From Antedon bifida (taxonomy: Eukaryota; Echinodermata; Crinoidea; Comatulida; Antedonidae): a stretch of 64,000 nt of DNA. Positions 52,201 to 55,300 of this stretch are shown one piece after another; positions within the stretch are counted from its first letter, which is position 1; the number at the start of each line of letters is the position of its first letter. The stretch is taken from the NCBI GenBank assembly GCA_963402885.1, contig OY727103.1:11682085-11746084 (forward strand). The letters run 5' to 3'. The notes below the pieces were generated by a model, which was given only the letters and a program-made list of their open reading frames with translations, ran no database searches and was not told the origin of the DNA. Made by a program: the position numbers and the translations under genes.

Positions 52201-54879
52201 TGCCCATTTAGCTTGGATATATACACTGCTCTCAGTGTTTGTCATTTATTCAATGCATTGTCGTTATACACTAACATTTGGTCTGTAAAGCCTTATTTTG
52301 CTCATCACAAATGTAGTACTTTATACTTTGGTCTTGGCACAAATCCAAGCATCATCCCTGATGTTACAAATATATAAATCAGCCATTACCAACTTTTATA
52401 GAAGCCTCAGTTAACCTGCACTATAGTTTTGTTGGTACATTTATTTCATGATATCTTTATCTCTATCTATATCTATATTTATCTTTACTTATTTTTATAG
52501 TTGTGGATATGCCACTTTACACAACGTTGTTGACAAAACACATGAAGACAGAATGGAAAGTTTCTTTTTAAGTGAAACATGTAAATATCTATTTTTGGTG
52601 AGAAAACTTCTTATAATCATGTACATACCCTTTGTTGCTTTTTCAATGTTTTTTGTTATATAGGCCCTGTTCAGACCCATGGTGTTATAGCGTTTTTGCC
52701 TAATAGGCTAAAAAAATGTGTCTGAACAGTTGGGGATTACCGTATGACGCGTAGTAAGGGAAAACGGTCGACAGTACCGTTTTAGCGTACGATGAGATCT
52801 AGACCTACACAGTGGAAATAATGATGAAACATGTGATGCTTTTTTTATATAAAATAAAAATAGAAAGATATTTAAGAATAATTTAATAAAATAAAAAATC
52901 TGTGCACTTGCAAATGGGCAAATTTGTGTAAAAACATTCCCATTATCTCTGCCAATGGGGTTATATTTTTGTCTGCAAATTTTGTTGTGCGTTTGTGAGC
53001 AAGATAACAGAAAAACTAAAGGCCTGTTTCTATTGAGCAGAAAATACGGTTTTGAATACCGTTATTTTTCAAGAAATGGGTCTCCAGCAGAAATGGGTCT
53101 CCACAAAAAAGAACCGATCTTAAAAACAGTTTAAAAAACTCGAATTTATTCCGGTCTCGATCGCAAAGAACCGTTCTGAAACCGGTTTCTGCGGAGTAAT
53201 TTTTAGCAACACAAACAAGGTCTCAATTTGACCCAAGAACTGATCTCTGCTGCACTGGGACGATTGCGGTCAACTCACAGCGATAGGACCAACAGTATGC
53301 CTAGTTATTTTCATTTGTCTAGATAGTGAGTATTTTATTTAACTAAAAAATGTAGACCAATGCAATTACGAGGTTCGTAATAAATATGTGGGGAGAAGAA
53401 AAAATGAGGAGGAGGCTATATAGCCAGGAGTCGGAGAAGACTCACATGTTTATAAGAATATTGTAAAGCGTGTGAAAGACGAGTTCAACTTATCGGAGGG
53501 TGCAACATACCTATACTTTAACCAAGGCATTTCAGGTAATAATGACAGGCTTAATGGATGCAATGCTTGACGATCGCGCTATGCGAAAAAAATAAACATG
53601 ACCTCGATCCAATTGCGCTTCCGCCTAACGAACTGCATTGTGGTATATAATGACATAGTAAACGCACATGGACGGAACCGGTTTTATTGGTGTAAAAATT
53701 GAGCTGTAATGCGATCTTTACTTATAAACAAGTGCCGAAACCGGTTTTAAAAAAAAACGTTCTTTTTTATTTTTCATTAGAAACGAGCCCTAAACGACGA
53801 ATATTAATCACATTTACCACTGATAGATGGTCACAGACAACTCCATTAAATTTTGGGGGAAATTTGGACAAAGATCTCATTCTCAATCACTTTTTAATAT
53901 TTACTAATTTTAAATGGATCTTTGTTTAAATGACTGAAAGTTATATAGCTACAAATGAATGTAATGAGGCAATCCAGACCCGGATCCCAATCATTTTTAA
54001 TTTTGGAAGTGTTTAATCTCTGATTGCTCTTGTTTAAATCTATTATTGTTACTCGGAATGAACGGTGACCCACATAATTTTCTTTATTTTTATTATTACT
54101 GTACTACAGTTAACTCTCCCAATACTGGACACCTTTGAGCTTGGGCATTAAGAATAGTCTGGTTTTGAGAGGGTTTCCGGTAATAGGAGAGTCTACTGTA
54201 TAATATTCTAAAATAGGAGGATCCCACAAAATGAATCTTTATTTTAAAAATTGAGTACTTGAGTCACCCCCATATAGAATTTTGTTAAATGACATCTCTA
54301 GATGGGCAAAAATTATGCTTTCACACATAACATTCATAATAATTTGTATTTATTTTTTATCAAATGTTAGTTATTTGATGTTGATAATCATGTGAACAAA
54401 GAAAGCAATAAATATATATTTACAACTGAAGGTCATATACTACCAGTACTAAAAAGGGGTAAAGTTGATGTAACTATACGTCAGAATGATCATTGGAAGA
54501 CATGTATTCGACCAGGAACAAACGAAACAGATGTAAGTGTAATCTTTAATACTATAAAAGACATTCATTGTTTTACGGTGTTTATTATACCACTCATGTC
54601 AACAGTGCAAGCAGAACGTAATTATAATACAGTAATTCAAACATGTTTTCTATTGTTTTTCTATAGTAGTCTGAAGGCTAAATGCGGCTCTCAAGGCTTC
54701 TCCCCTTTTTGAAAAGTGAAAACAAATTTGTTCATTTTCCTTCCTCTGCTGATACATACAAAAAAATGATTTTCTAAATCAATTTGTTTCAGTGTGCAAG
54801 TTTTCCTGATGAAAGAAGATATTTTTTGCCTATGAAAACACAGTATTTGGAACAAATCGACCGTCTTATTGGTTTATGA
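3920..54879 (+). CDS. EDEM1: EDEM1-like ER alpha-mannosidase-like protein (13 exons)
   Basis: A glycoside hydrolase family 47 protein of ER quality control. Relatives trim mannose from, or recognise, misfolded N-glycoproteins in the ER lumen and route them to degradation. The thirteen exons join through GT-AG sites in one frame to give 570 residues. A hydrophobic signal-like segment spans about residues 8-25. GH47 acidic residues are E153 (VQVFESTIR), D298 ([11 protein letters not shown]) and E421 ([11 protein letters not shown]). C230 and C483 match the family disulfide pair, and T507 in FTTEGH matches the calcium ligand. Sequons occur at N126 and N539. [19 protein letters not shown] is diagnostic of EDEM1 against EDEM2. 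The human protein has 657 residues, and the difference lies mostly at the N terminus. M7 is an alternative start. No break is visible despite 51 kb of repeat-filled introns. Confidence 0.95.
4213..4416. other. Start of intron 1, rich in TAGGCCTA words
   Basis: Non-coding. From about 4325 to 4403 it is dominated by overlapping TAGGCCTA/CTAGGC words. It ends at the left 9-bp target duplication of the next element. Confidence 0.6.
4417..5134. mobile_element. MITE with 9-bp target duplication (Mutator-like candidate)
   Basis: The identical 9-mer GTCGCGATT lies on both sides (4408-4416 and 5135-5143). The ends are imperfect inverted repeats: left GGTTATCAGAATATCGGG, right (complement) GGGGAACAGACGATCGGG. 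Repeated GACGATCGGGCCCA-type words cluster inside both ends, in opposite orientations near the right terminus. The element is 718 bp with no transposase. A 9-bp duplication is the hallmark of Mutator-like elements, but the assignment rests on that alone. Confidence 0.7.
5150..5560 (-). pseudogene. LINE endonuclease fragment
   Basis: Minus-strand relic of the apurinic endonuclease domain of a non-LTR retrotransposon. From 5' to 3' on that strand it shows [12 protein letters not shown], then in shifted frames a YRPP-like block, then [10 protein letters not shown], the conserved GDFN motif. Several frameshifts and stops break it. The MITE at 4417-5134 abuts its 3' side and may have landed next to or inside it. 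No reverse-transcriptase part is present. Confidence 0.6.
5561..7079. other. Intron 1, no recognised feature
   Basis: AT-rich non-coding DNA. The open frame near 5581 has no recognisable domain. An AATAAA-like word occurs at about 5866. I see no RNA gene or clear mobile-element end. Confidence 0.5.
7080..7805. repeat. Tandem duplication of a roughly 380-bp unit
   Basis: Two diverged copies follow each other. Shared landmarks are TTTGAGAGGGTTG against ATGAGAGGGTTG, AATTTTATAGATA, ATGCAATGGGTATCCTAGT against ATGCAATGGGCATGCTAGT, and TTTTTAGTGCCAAT. The spacing between matching landmarks is about 370-385 bp. The open frames crossing it are accidental. Confidence 0.65.
7806..10139. other. Intron 1, AT-rich, TAGGCCTA cluster near 9230-9400
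   Basis: No gene, tRNA or complete mobile element was recognised. From about 9230 to 9400 TAGGCCTA/CTAGGC words dominate again. The rest is low-complexity AT-rich sequence. Confidence 0.5.
10140..10262. repeat. 15-bp word array, CGAATCGTCCCGGGT
   Basis: Eight head-to-tail copies of a 15-bp word whose early copies read CGAATCGTCYCAGGGC and whose later copies read CGAATCGTCCCGGGT. It is far more GC-rich than its surroundings and lies about 125 bp before EDEM1 exon 2. A short GTCT microsatellite follows (10274-10294). It resembles the word arrays at 4430, 25060, 48860 and 60200. No flanking duplication was found here. Confidence 0.8.
10388..10460 (+). CDS. EDEM1: EDEM1 exon 2
   Basis: 73 bases, acceptor TTTCAG, donor GTAAGT. 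It completes the proline split from exon 1 and encodes [12 protein letters not shown] and [12 protein letters not shown], the first strongly conserved GH47 block. Phase 0 at its 3' end. Confidence 0.95.
10461..12200. other. Intron 2, first part
   Basis: Non-coding and AT-rich. It holds the third hairpin module (11580-11630, listed separately) and a cluster of CATATG words at 11645-11690. No other feature is supported. Confidence 0.5.
11580..11630. repeat. Hairpin module, copy 3 (diverged)
   Basis: Arms AAAAAGGCC (11580-11588) and GGCCTTTTT (11622-11630), followed by more T. The loop starts CACACAAGAGTCCTATAAA, close to the loop of copy 2, although the arms differ. Stem pairing and part of the loop are kept while the sequence drifts, so the fold itself may matter. 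Confidence 0.6.
12207..12227. repeat. Terminal-hairpin repeat, variant copy
   Basis: AATTCGTCA, three bases, then TGACGAATT: a perfect 9-bp stem. It is the variant of the AACTCGTCA/TGACGAGTT hairpin found at 12527 and 17962. The stem pair at position three is changed on both arms. GGTTATATGCA follows, like GGTTATCCGC in other copies. Confidence 0.65.
12514..12700. repeat. End of a terminal-hairpin repeat
   Basis: Begins AACTAGACATGAAACTCG, with the AACTCGTCA/TGACGAGTT hairpin at 12527-12547, then TTATCCGC and an ATTATGGCATTATGACCTG block. The same order occurs at 17952, 18153, 43744 and, inverted, at 19736 and 51595. No matching opposite end is close by. Confidence 0.6.
12791..12895. repeat. 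21-bp minisatellite with palindromic core
   Basis: Five near-identical head-to-tail units carry the palindrome CGTAGCCTACG followed by ATGTATTGTT. A related, irregular lead-in with CTACGCGTAGG words starts at about 12718. Each unit could form a small hairpin. Confidence 0.85.
12896..13929. other. Intron 2, TAGGCCTA-rich stretch
   Basis: Non-coding. TAGGCCTA words occur near 12912 and from 13688 to 13862. Two similar short blocks with AAAGATTGCGGTAAAG and TTTCATG-TGTGAC words lie at 13360-13540. No gene is recognised. Confidence 0.45.
14041..14075 (-). pseudogene. Truncated tRNA-like sequence
   Basis: The 3' acceptor strand and T arm only (GGGGC, CCGAG-TTCGAGT-CTCGG on the minus strand). The D arm and anticodon arm present in the second copy are missing through a clean internal deletion, after which the shared flank resumes with TTTCATGGTATTG. 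Confidence 0.7.
14355..14426 (-). tRNA. tRNA-like gene with nominal anticodon ATT
   Basis: On the minus strand it forms a full cloverleaf. The acceptor arms are GCCCCAG and TTGGGGC, the D stem GTCT/GGAC around AATGGTTA, the anticodon arm TCTGC-ATATTAA-GCAGG, and the T arm CCGAG-TTCGAGT-CTCGG. The anticodon would be ATT (Asn codon AAU), whereas animal Asn tRNAs normally carry GTT. The D arm resembles Glu or Arg tRNAs. It lies in a duplicated repeat, so a tRNA-derived repeat or pseudogene is as likely as a working gene. Confidence 0.55.
14517..17759. other. Intron 2, last part, with dispersed repeat at about 15030-15300
   Basis: The block at 15030-15300 (TTTCGCGTACATTTCAGGTC, CAGCTCGTACAAAG, GACGCACATG) recurs at about 43015-43430 and, more weakly, near 47440-47600, so it is a dispersed repeat. 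The rest is AT-rich. No open reading frame, tRNA or transposon end was recognised. Confidence 0.5.
17760..17863 (+). CDS. EDEM1: EDEM1 exon 3 (first catalytic acid)
   Basis: 104 bases, acceptor CCACAG, donor GTACTG. Encodes [15 protein letters not shown] and then [10 protein letters not shown], in which E153 aligns with the catalytic or acid glutamate of GH47 proteins. N126 lies in a glycosylation sequon. The donor lacks the usual GTAAGT consensus, but the codon split with exon 4 is exact. Confidence 0.95.
17952..19736. mobile_element. DNA element with long inverted ends carrying a hairpin
   Basis: The left end begins ACTAGATTTGAACTCGTCA. The right end is its inverse, ending GAGTTCAAATCTAGT. 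Inverted similarity extends past 100 bp (GCAACATGCACACG, TTATGCCAT...GACATGAA). Inside are repeated modules with ATGACGTCA, CATATGATGACATCAC and TCATAGCTCATCACATTTAA, some inverted, and a second left-type end at 18153. It is non-coding. It fills most of intron 3. The same family occurs at 12514, 24500, 43744-46000 and 50800-51600. The superfamily and target duplication are not resolved. Confidence 0.6.
19830..20001 (+). CDS. EDEM1: EDEM1 exon 4
   Basis: 172 bases, acceptor TTTTCAG, donor GTAAGA. Encodes [33 protein letters not shown] and [17 protein letters not shown], matching the GH47 barrel between the first catalytic acid and the CTAGAGS block. Confidence 0.95.
21907..22712. mobile_element. 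Harbinger-like element A with Myb/SANT remnant
   Basis: The ends are inverted repeats: left GGCCCTGTTTCTGCTGC, right (complement) GGGCCTGTTTCTGCTGC. The target duplication is ATA (21904-21906 and 22713-22715), placed exactly by the interrupted 48-bp repeat. Subterminal AATACCGTATTT words occur in both orientations at both ends. The 3-bp duplication, the GGCCTGTTTC end and the Myb/SANT-type remnant inside all suit the PIF/Harbinger group. No DDE transposase is present. Confidence 0.75.
22198..22501 (+). pseudogene. Myb/SANT-like protein remnant in element A
   Basis: Starts MWSEDVTVF (22198), followed within 12 codons by a stop. From 22277 an open frame gives [38 protein letters not shown] and KQYKIAK, the helix-turn-helix part of a Myb/SANT- or MADF-like DNA-binding domain. 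A frameshift then leads to PHYDVFCAL, a typical domain ending. In autonomous Harbinger elements such a protein accompanies the transposase and helps it bind DNA. This copy is broken. Confidence 0.65.
23011..24293. other. Intron 4, last part
   Basis: AT-rich and non-coding, with an (ATT)n tract at 23102-23118 and a short repeated motif, CATATGGTGGGCTCCCT against CATATGCTGGGCTCCCT, near 23807 and 23892. No gene is recognised. Confidence 0.5.
24294..24477 (+). CDS. EDEM1: EDEM1 exon 5
   Basis: 184 bases, acceptor TTTAG, donor GTAGGT. Encodes [34 protein letters not shown] and [15 protein letters not shown]230 aligns with one partner of the GH47 disulfide. Confidence 0.96.
24478..25049. repeat. 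Intron 5 start, fragment of the hairpin-terminated family
   Basis: The stretch at 24500-24680 (TAGATAAGCGAGATG, GTGGCCATATTATGATG) resembles internal modules of the elements near 18440-19200 and 44100-45150. The rest holds TAGGCCTA words at about 24850 and 25000-25040. No gene is seen. Confidence 0.45.
25060..25245. repeat. Word array, CAACYCGTACCCA
   Basis: About ten imperfect copies of a 13-bp word, CAACCCGTACCCA or CAACTCGTACCCA, are spaced by short AT-rich links. The same word is arrayed at 48865-48955 inside another element, so the array is a shared mobile module. No flanking duplication was found here. Confidence 0.75.
25500..25623 (+). pseudogene. Possible N-terminal remnant of the piggyBac transposase
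   Basis: A decayed stretch with [17 protein letters not shown] and, after a stop, DIDPNDSF resembles the acidic region and TQW...DP...F lead-in before the conserved piggyBac domain, which resumes at 32825. A TTTTAG acceptor-like site precedes it. The match is weak, and the main support is its position at the edge of the intervening element. Confidence 0.35.
26305..26790 (+). promoter_or_regulatory. Five 93-98-bp monomers in the LINE 5' UTR
   Basis: TGTAC[AG]TCAAATGGAAT recurs at 26311, 26404, 26501, 26599 and 26695. Each unit goes on with a GTCGTT word, CAAACTCGCATG-type sequence, an ACACGTGGTAATTTC or ACACATGGTAATTT box and CCAGAGGGG. In other animals, tandem monomers ahead of ORF1 act as LINE promoters. 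That is the likely role here. Confidence 0.8.
26823..28074 (+). pseudogene. LINE ORF1: PHD finger, coiled coil, SGNH esterase, zinc knuckles
   Basis: The first open part (to 27680) has a PHD-type zinc finger at about residues 24-72 (ECALC, HYHKLC, WICPIC), a coiled coil at about 80-115 and an SGNH-like domain from about 160 ([11 protein letters not shown], then [11 protein letters not shown]). Two frameshifts near 27620-27700 lead into GLHLSKEGT, the SGNH C-terminal histidine block, in which the usual Asp is Ser. Then come a basic stretch and two CX2CX4HX4C knuckles ([14 protein letters not shown] and [14 protein letters not shown]). ORF1 proteins bind LINE RNA. No ATG is in frame at the 5' end, so a start-proximal shift is likely. 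Confidence 0.85.
28075..31773 (+). pseudogene. LINE ORF2: endonuclease and reverse transcriptase
   Basis: Open from just after a stop at about 28072. Apurinic endonuclease: [24 protein letters not shown] and GSDHNMLIL. Reverse transcriptase: [35 protein letters not shown], motif [14 protein letters not shown], motif [14 protein letters not shown] and motif [10 protein letters not shown] thumb region and a CX2CX9HX4C zinc motif follow near 31460-31520. Frameshifts lie near 30150 and 31200. An in-frame TAA at 31630 is followed by 46 open codons to a second TAA at 31771, so the true end is probably there. The conserved ADD and SDH residues are intact. Confidence 0.88.
32114..32824. other. Right arm of the 36-bp inverted-repeat element
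   Basis: Non-coding and AT-rich, then GC-richer towards the end with TTAGTAGCGTTAGCG, and finally the right inverted terminal repeat. It is the partner of 25624-26290, now separated from it by the LINE. Confidence 0.6.
32825..36650 (+). pseudogene. piggyBac-family transposase relic, interrupted by a LINE
   Basis: Part one (32840-33278) reads [52 protein letters not shown] and [14 protein letters not shown], then the [11 protein letters not shown] block. Part two (35503-36650) continues in frame with [24 protein letters not shown] (first catalytic Asp) and [12 protein letters not shown], then decayed [34 protein letters not shown] (third catalytic Asp), [10 protein letters not shown], and a cysteine-rich tail ending [17 protein letters not shown] and YHTKLDY. 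The DN before YTSP (second catalytic Asp) appears deleted near 35770. piggyBac transposases cut and paste at TTAA. This copy has many stops. The element's own ends were not found. Confidence 0.88.
33279..35502 (+). mobile_element. 5'-truncated CR1/L2-like LINE inserted in piggyBac
   Basis: Inserted between two in-frame piggyBac segments, with CAAA at both borders (33275-33278 and 35503-35506). It starts inside the endonuclease ([15 protein letters not shown]). It then shows [60 protein letters not shown] (motif A), [18 protein letters not shown] (motif B), [12 protein letters not shown] (motif C) and C-terminal RLRGRPFRL-type sequence. The tail has a repeated GGTAAGCATCACTAAGGTAAG-like end. 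Frameshifts are common. It is 2224 bp. Confidence 0.88.
36651..37535. other. Intron 5, last part
   Basis: AT-rich and non-coding. It may include the right end of the piggyBac element, but I could not find a TTAA-bounded inverted repeat. No gene is recognised. Confidence 0.4.
37536..37627 (+). CDS. EDEM1: EDEM1 exon 6 (second catalytic acid)
   Basis: 92 bases, acceptor TTTTTAG, donor GTATGG. Encodes [16 protein letters not shown] and [15 protein letters not shown]298 aligns with the GH47 catalytic aspartate. It lies 13 kb from exon 5, beyond the nested transposons, yet the codon split is exact. Confidence 0.96.
37628..40134. other. Intron 6
   Basis: Non-coding. A short open stretch near 37754-38049 has no recognisable domain. 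I see no transposon ends, tRNA or array. ATAC- and AT-rich sequence dominates from 38040 to 38200 and from 39000 to 39250. Confidence 0.5.
40135..40217 (+). CDS. EDEM1: EDEM1 exon 7
   Basis: 83 bases, acceptor TTTCAG, donor GTAAGA. Encodes [18 protein letters not shown] and ENLRKFNRR, matching the SYILFGE block of EDEM1. Confidence 0.95.
40671..41699. mobile_element. piggyBac-type MITE with TTAA duplication
   Basis: TTAA flanks both sides (40667-40670 and 41700-41703). The ends are inverted repeats: left CACTTTGACTGCCA, right (complement) CATTTTGACTGCCA. A subterminal unit, ACGAAGATCTTCGTGTTTGG followed by CAGTCAA, occurs twice at the right end. It is 1029 bp with no transposase. TTAA duplication and this type of end are characteristic of piggyBac-related elements. 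It lies wholly inside intron 7 and holds a TAGGCCTA cluster at 41105-41190. Confidence 0.85.
41897..42017 (+). CDS. EDEM1: EDEM1 exon 8
   Basis: 121 bases, acceptor CAACAG, donor GTAACT. Encodes [33 protein letters not shown] and AAFSGVQ. The acceptor at 41896 was chosen because the human protein has the matching GREACNEG. The later AG at 41898-41899 would break the frame. Confidence 0.94.
42018..43200. other. Intron 8, first part
   Basis: AT-rich with a TAGGCCTA cluster at 42295-42385. From about 43010 it passes into the dispersed repeat shared with 15030-15300. No gene is seen. Confidence 0.5.
43215..43372. repeat. Long palindrome related to the 50720-50812 sequence
   Basis: Two inverted arms of about 60 bp: left with GGTACACCACAAATATTAGT and TGTTGAGTTTCTC, right with GAGAAACTCAACAGTTCTTT and ATATGTGGTGTACC. 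They flank a short centre with GATCGTCCTCAGGAGTGATC. One arm plus the centre recurs singly at 50720-50812, so the palindrome looks like two head-to-head copies. The type may be Penelope-like or foldback. Confidence 0.7.
43744..46060. repeat. Hairpin-terminated repeat family, large copy
   Basis: Starts ACTAGATTTGAACTC, followed by the GCCATCCTATGACATGAATT block. It goes on with many ATGACGTCA/GATGATGTCA, CATATGATGACGTCAC and GGAGCTATAAC modules in both orientations to about 45240. Around 45400-45900 is further dispersed repeat, with CCTGACAATAACAAGGGGTT shared with 18106. It is non-coding. It fills the middle of intron 8. Confidence 0.55.
46551..47005. repeat. Tandem duplication, about 237-bp unit
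   Basis: Two copies (from about 46551 and 46788) share CACACCATTTA, ATTATTATAAATAGAG, AACAGTAAAGGTGTTTC and TAGTAACATTGAATCGCACC with few differences. The second ends at the start of the 47005-47290 block. Confidence 0.85.
47005..47290 (-). repeat. Inverted copy of the 50275-50440 block
   Basis: On the minus strand it carries TATAAATTATGGTTAATTCT, CTTATCTATCTCAGATGTA and CGAAACGTAGATTTGAT, the same as the + strand at 50290-50405. Both copies allow an open frame beginning MVNSDI and containing YLIYLRC, but other frames are open too and the protein is not recognised. Only the 47000 copy continues into GCCATTTTGCCGGAAGTGAC, a promoter-like sequence. Confidence 0.6.
47291..48170. other. Intron 8, last part
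   Basis: A weaker copy of the 15030/43015 dispersed repeat lies at about 47340-47800. No gene is recognised. Confidence 0.45.
48171..48341 (+). CDS. EDEM1: EDEM1 exon 9 (third catalytic acid)
   Basis: 171 bases, acceptor TTCTCAG, donor GTTTGG. Encodes [32 protein letters not shown] and [18 protein letters not shown]421 in RPEL aligns with the GH47 catalytic glutamate. This is the most conserved exon. Confidence 0.97.
48513..49323. mobile_element. Inverted-repeat element with TCTAGAAAACTCAGA ends
   Basis: AATTAT lies on both sides (48507-48512 and 49324-49329). The left end begins GAGTGTCTAGAAAACTCAGA, and the complement of the right end begins GGGGTGTCTAGAAAACCCAG. Both ends contain several AGATCTAGAAAACTCAGAT words in both orientations. 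Inside is the 48865-48955 GTACCCA array and a TAGGCCTA cluster. It is 811 bp with no protein. The superfamily is unclear. Confidence 0.75.
48865..48955. repeat. Word array, CAACTCGTACCCA, second locus
   Basis: About six copies of CAACTCGTACCY, with CTTGGCTAACTCGTACC identical to the array at 25060-25245. It lies within the 811-bp element. Confidence 0.75.
49330..50270. other. Intron 9, middle
   Basis: Non-coding. Open frames near 49731-50148 on both strands have no recognisable domain. No transposon end is identified. Confidence 0.4.
50275..50440 (+). repeat. Inverted partner of the 47005-47290 block
   Basis: Matches the minus strand of 47090-47290 over about 150 bp with scattered changes. 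The two copies face each other across exon 9, so they cannot be ends of one mobile element unless it once carried the exon. Two independent insertions are simpler. Confidence 0.55.
50762..50812 (-). ncRNA. Candidate hammerhead-like ribozyme fold
   Basis: Read on the minus strand: GTTCTC (stem I), ACTT, CTGAGGA, one extra C, GATCAA-AGCATA-TTGATC (stem II), GAAAC, GTC, GAGAAAC (stem I partner, one bulge). CTGANGA, GAAA and GTC are the hammerhead core words in the right order. Minimal hammerheads of this type are known in Penelope-like retroelements. The extra C after CTGAGGA departs from the consensus and may make it inactive. Confidence 0.35.
50813..51596. repeat. Hairpin-terminated repeat family, right end
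   Basis: Ends GAGTTCAAATCTAGTTG, with CGGATAACCCGAACTCGTCA and ATAGGATGGCAAAATAATTG before it, the inverse of the left ends at 17952 and 43744. Inside are ATGACGTCATCATATGGCC and similar modules. Exon 9 lies between this end and the 43744 end, so they are separate copies. Confidence 0.55.
51597..52093. other. Intron 9, last part
   Basis: A short open stretch near 51609-51827 has no recognised domain. Otherwise AT-rich non-coding DNA. Confidence 0.45.
52094..52167 (+). CDS. EDEM1: EDEM1 exon 10
   Basis: 74 bases, acceptor TTTCAG, donor AA|GTAAGT. Encodes [18 protein letters not shown] and EKHSRT plus two bases of the next codon. Confidence 0.95.
52501..52597 (+). CDS. EDEM1: EDEM1 exon 11
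   Basis: 97 bases, acceptor TTTATAG, donor GTGAGA. Encodes [17 protein letters not shown], then [16 protein letters not shown]483 is the second cysteine of the family disulfide. Intron 10 before it is only 333 bp. Confidence 0.96.
52598..53019. other. Intron 11, first part
   Basis: Holds a GGCCCTGTTCAGACCCATGG sequence at about 52663 that resembles a transposon end, with TGTCTGAACAG soon after. No matching far end was found. The rest is AT-rich. Confidence 0.4.
53020..53790. mobile_element. Harbinger-like element B with Myb/SANT remnant
   Basis: The target duplication is TAA (53017-53019 and 53791-53793). The left end is AGGCCTGTTTCTATTGA, the right end (complement) GGGCTCGTTTCTAATGA. Subterminal AAACCGGTTT and AATACGGTTTT words lie near the ends. 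It is 771 bp. TAA duplication, the GGCCTGTTTC end and the Myb/SANT-like remnant support PIF/Harbinger and kinship with element A at 21907-22712. No transposase is present. Confidence 0.75.
53386..53536 (+). pseudogene. Myb/SANT-like protein remnant in element B
   Basis: Starts [18 protein letters not shown], then after a one-base shift [19 protein letters not shown], which parallels MWSEDVTVF and [19 protein letters not shown] in element A. An acidic start with Trp near the N terminus and a K/R-rich recognition helix fits a Myb/SANT-type DNA-binding protein. It is too short and broken to work. Confidence 0.55.
53791..54370. other. Intron 11, last part
   Basis: AT-rich and non-coding. The region near 54120-54200 (CTCCCAATACTGGACACC) looks like a repeat but has no second copy here. 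Confidence 0.4.
54371..54532 (+). CDS. EDEM1: EDEM1 exon 12 (calcium-site motif)
   Basis: 162 bases, acceptor GTTAG, donor GTAAGT. Encodes [31 protein letters not shown] and then a poorly conserved stretch ending [11 protein letters not shown]507 of FTTEGH matches the GH47 calcium-binding threonine. N539 lies in a sequon. Confidence 0.94.
54793..54879 (+). CDS. EDEM1: EDEM1 exon 13 (stop codon)
   Basis: 87 bases, acceptor TTTCAG. Encodes [15 protein letters not shown] and [13 protein letters not shown], then TGA at 54877-54879. It matches the C-terminal PDERRYSLPLK and QIDQMVGL of EDEM1. There is no KDEL-type retention signal, as in other EDEM1 proteins. Confidence 0.95.
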   Translation, partial: CASFPDERRYFLPMKTQYLEQIDRLIGL

Positions 54880-55300
54880 TGAAGACTATATGGTTGTTTT
54901 TAAATATTTTTATATACGGATTTTATGTTTTTATAGTTATTATACACATACAGATAAGCTGACAATCAAAATTACCTTGTTATTTATATTGTCACAATAT
55001 CATTGTCTGACTATTTTAATAGTTATAAATATTGTCATTAAGGTGATCTTCGCAAGGATCAAATGCCTAACCAGGCACCTTTTCAGGTTTCAAGTGCAGG
55101 TTGACTAATACCATCCTATTTATGTTTTTTTGTTATTGTTCTGAAAATAATGCAAATCTTGGTCTGTCAAGCAAGGCATTATATATATACAAGATAGCTT
55201 TACAAGTCAACTTTGTCATAATAAAAATTTTGAGATATGTTTTGTACAAGTAGAATTATAAATAATAGTGATAGTTAAATAAATATAATACAAATTACTA
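54880..55300 (+). other. EDEM1 3' UTR and poly(A) signals
   Basis: AATAAA occurs at 55220-55225 and 55278-55283, 341 and 399 bases after the stop codon. The second is followed by AT-rich sequence. I infer cleavage within about 30 bases of one of them. Confidence 0.6.

Noticed and set aside
52663-52760. Third Harbinger-like element starting GGCCCTGTTCAGACCC
   Set aside because: Only one end was found. The nearby TGTCTGAACAG could pair with it, but the span is under 80 bp and has no flanking duplication.
54371-54540. Stop codon breaking EDEM1 exon 12
   Set aside because: An apparent TAA in the stretch AAAAAGGGGTAAAG is out of frame when the acceptor at 54370 is used. The correct frame reads LKRGK and stays open to the donor.
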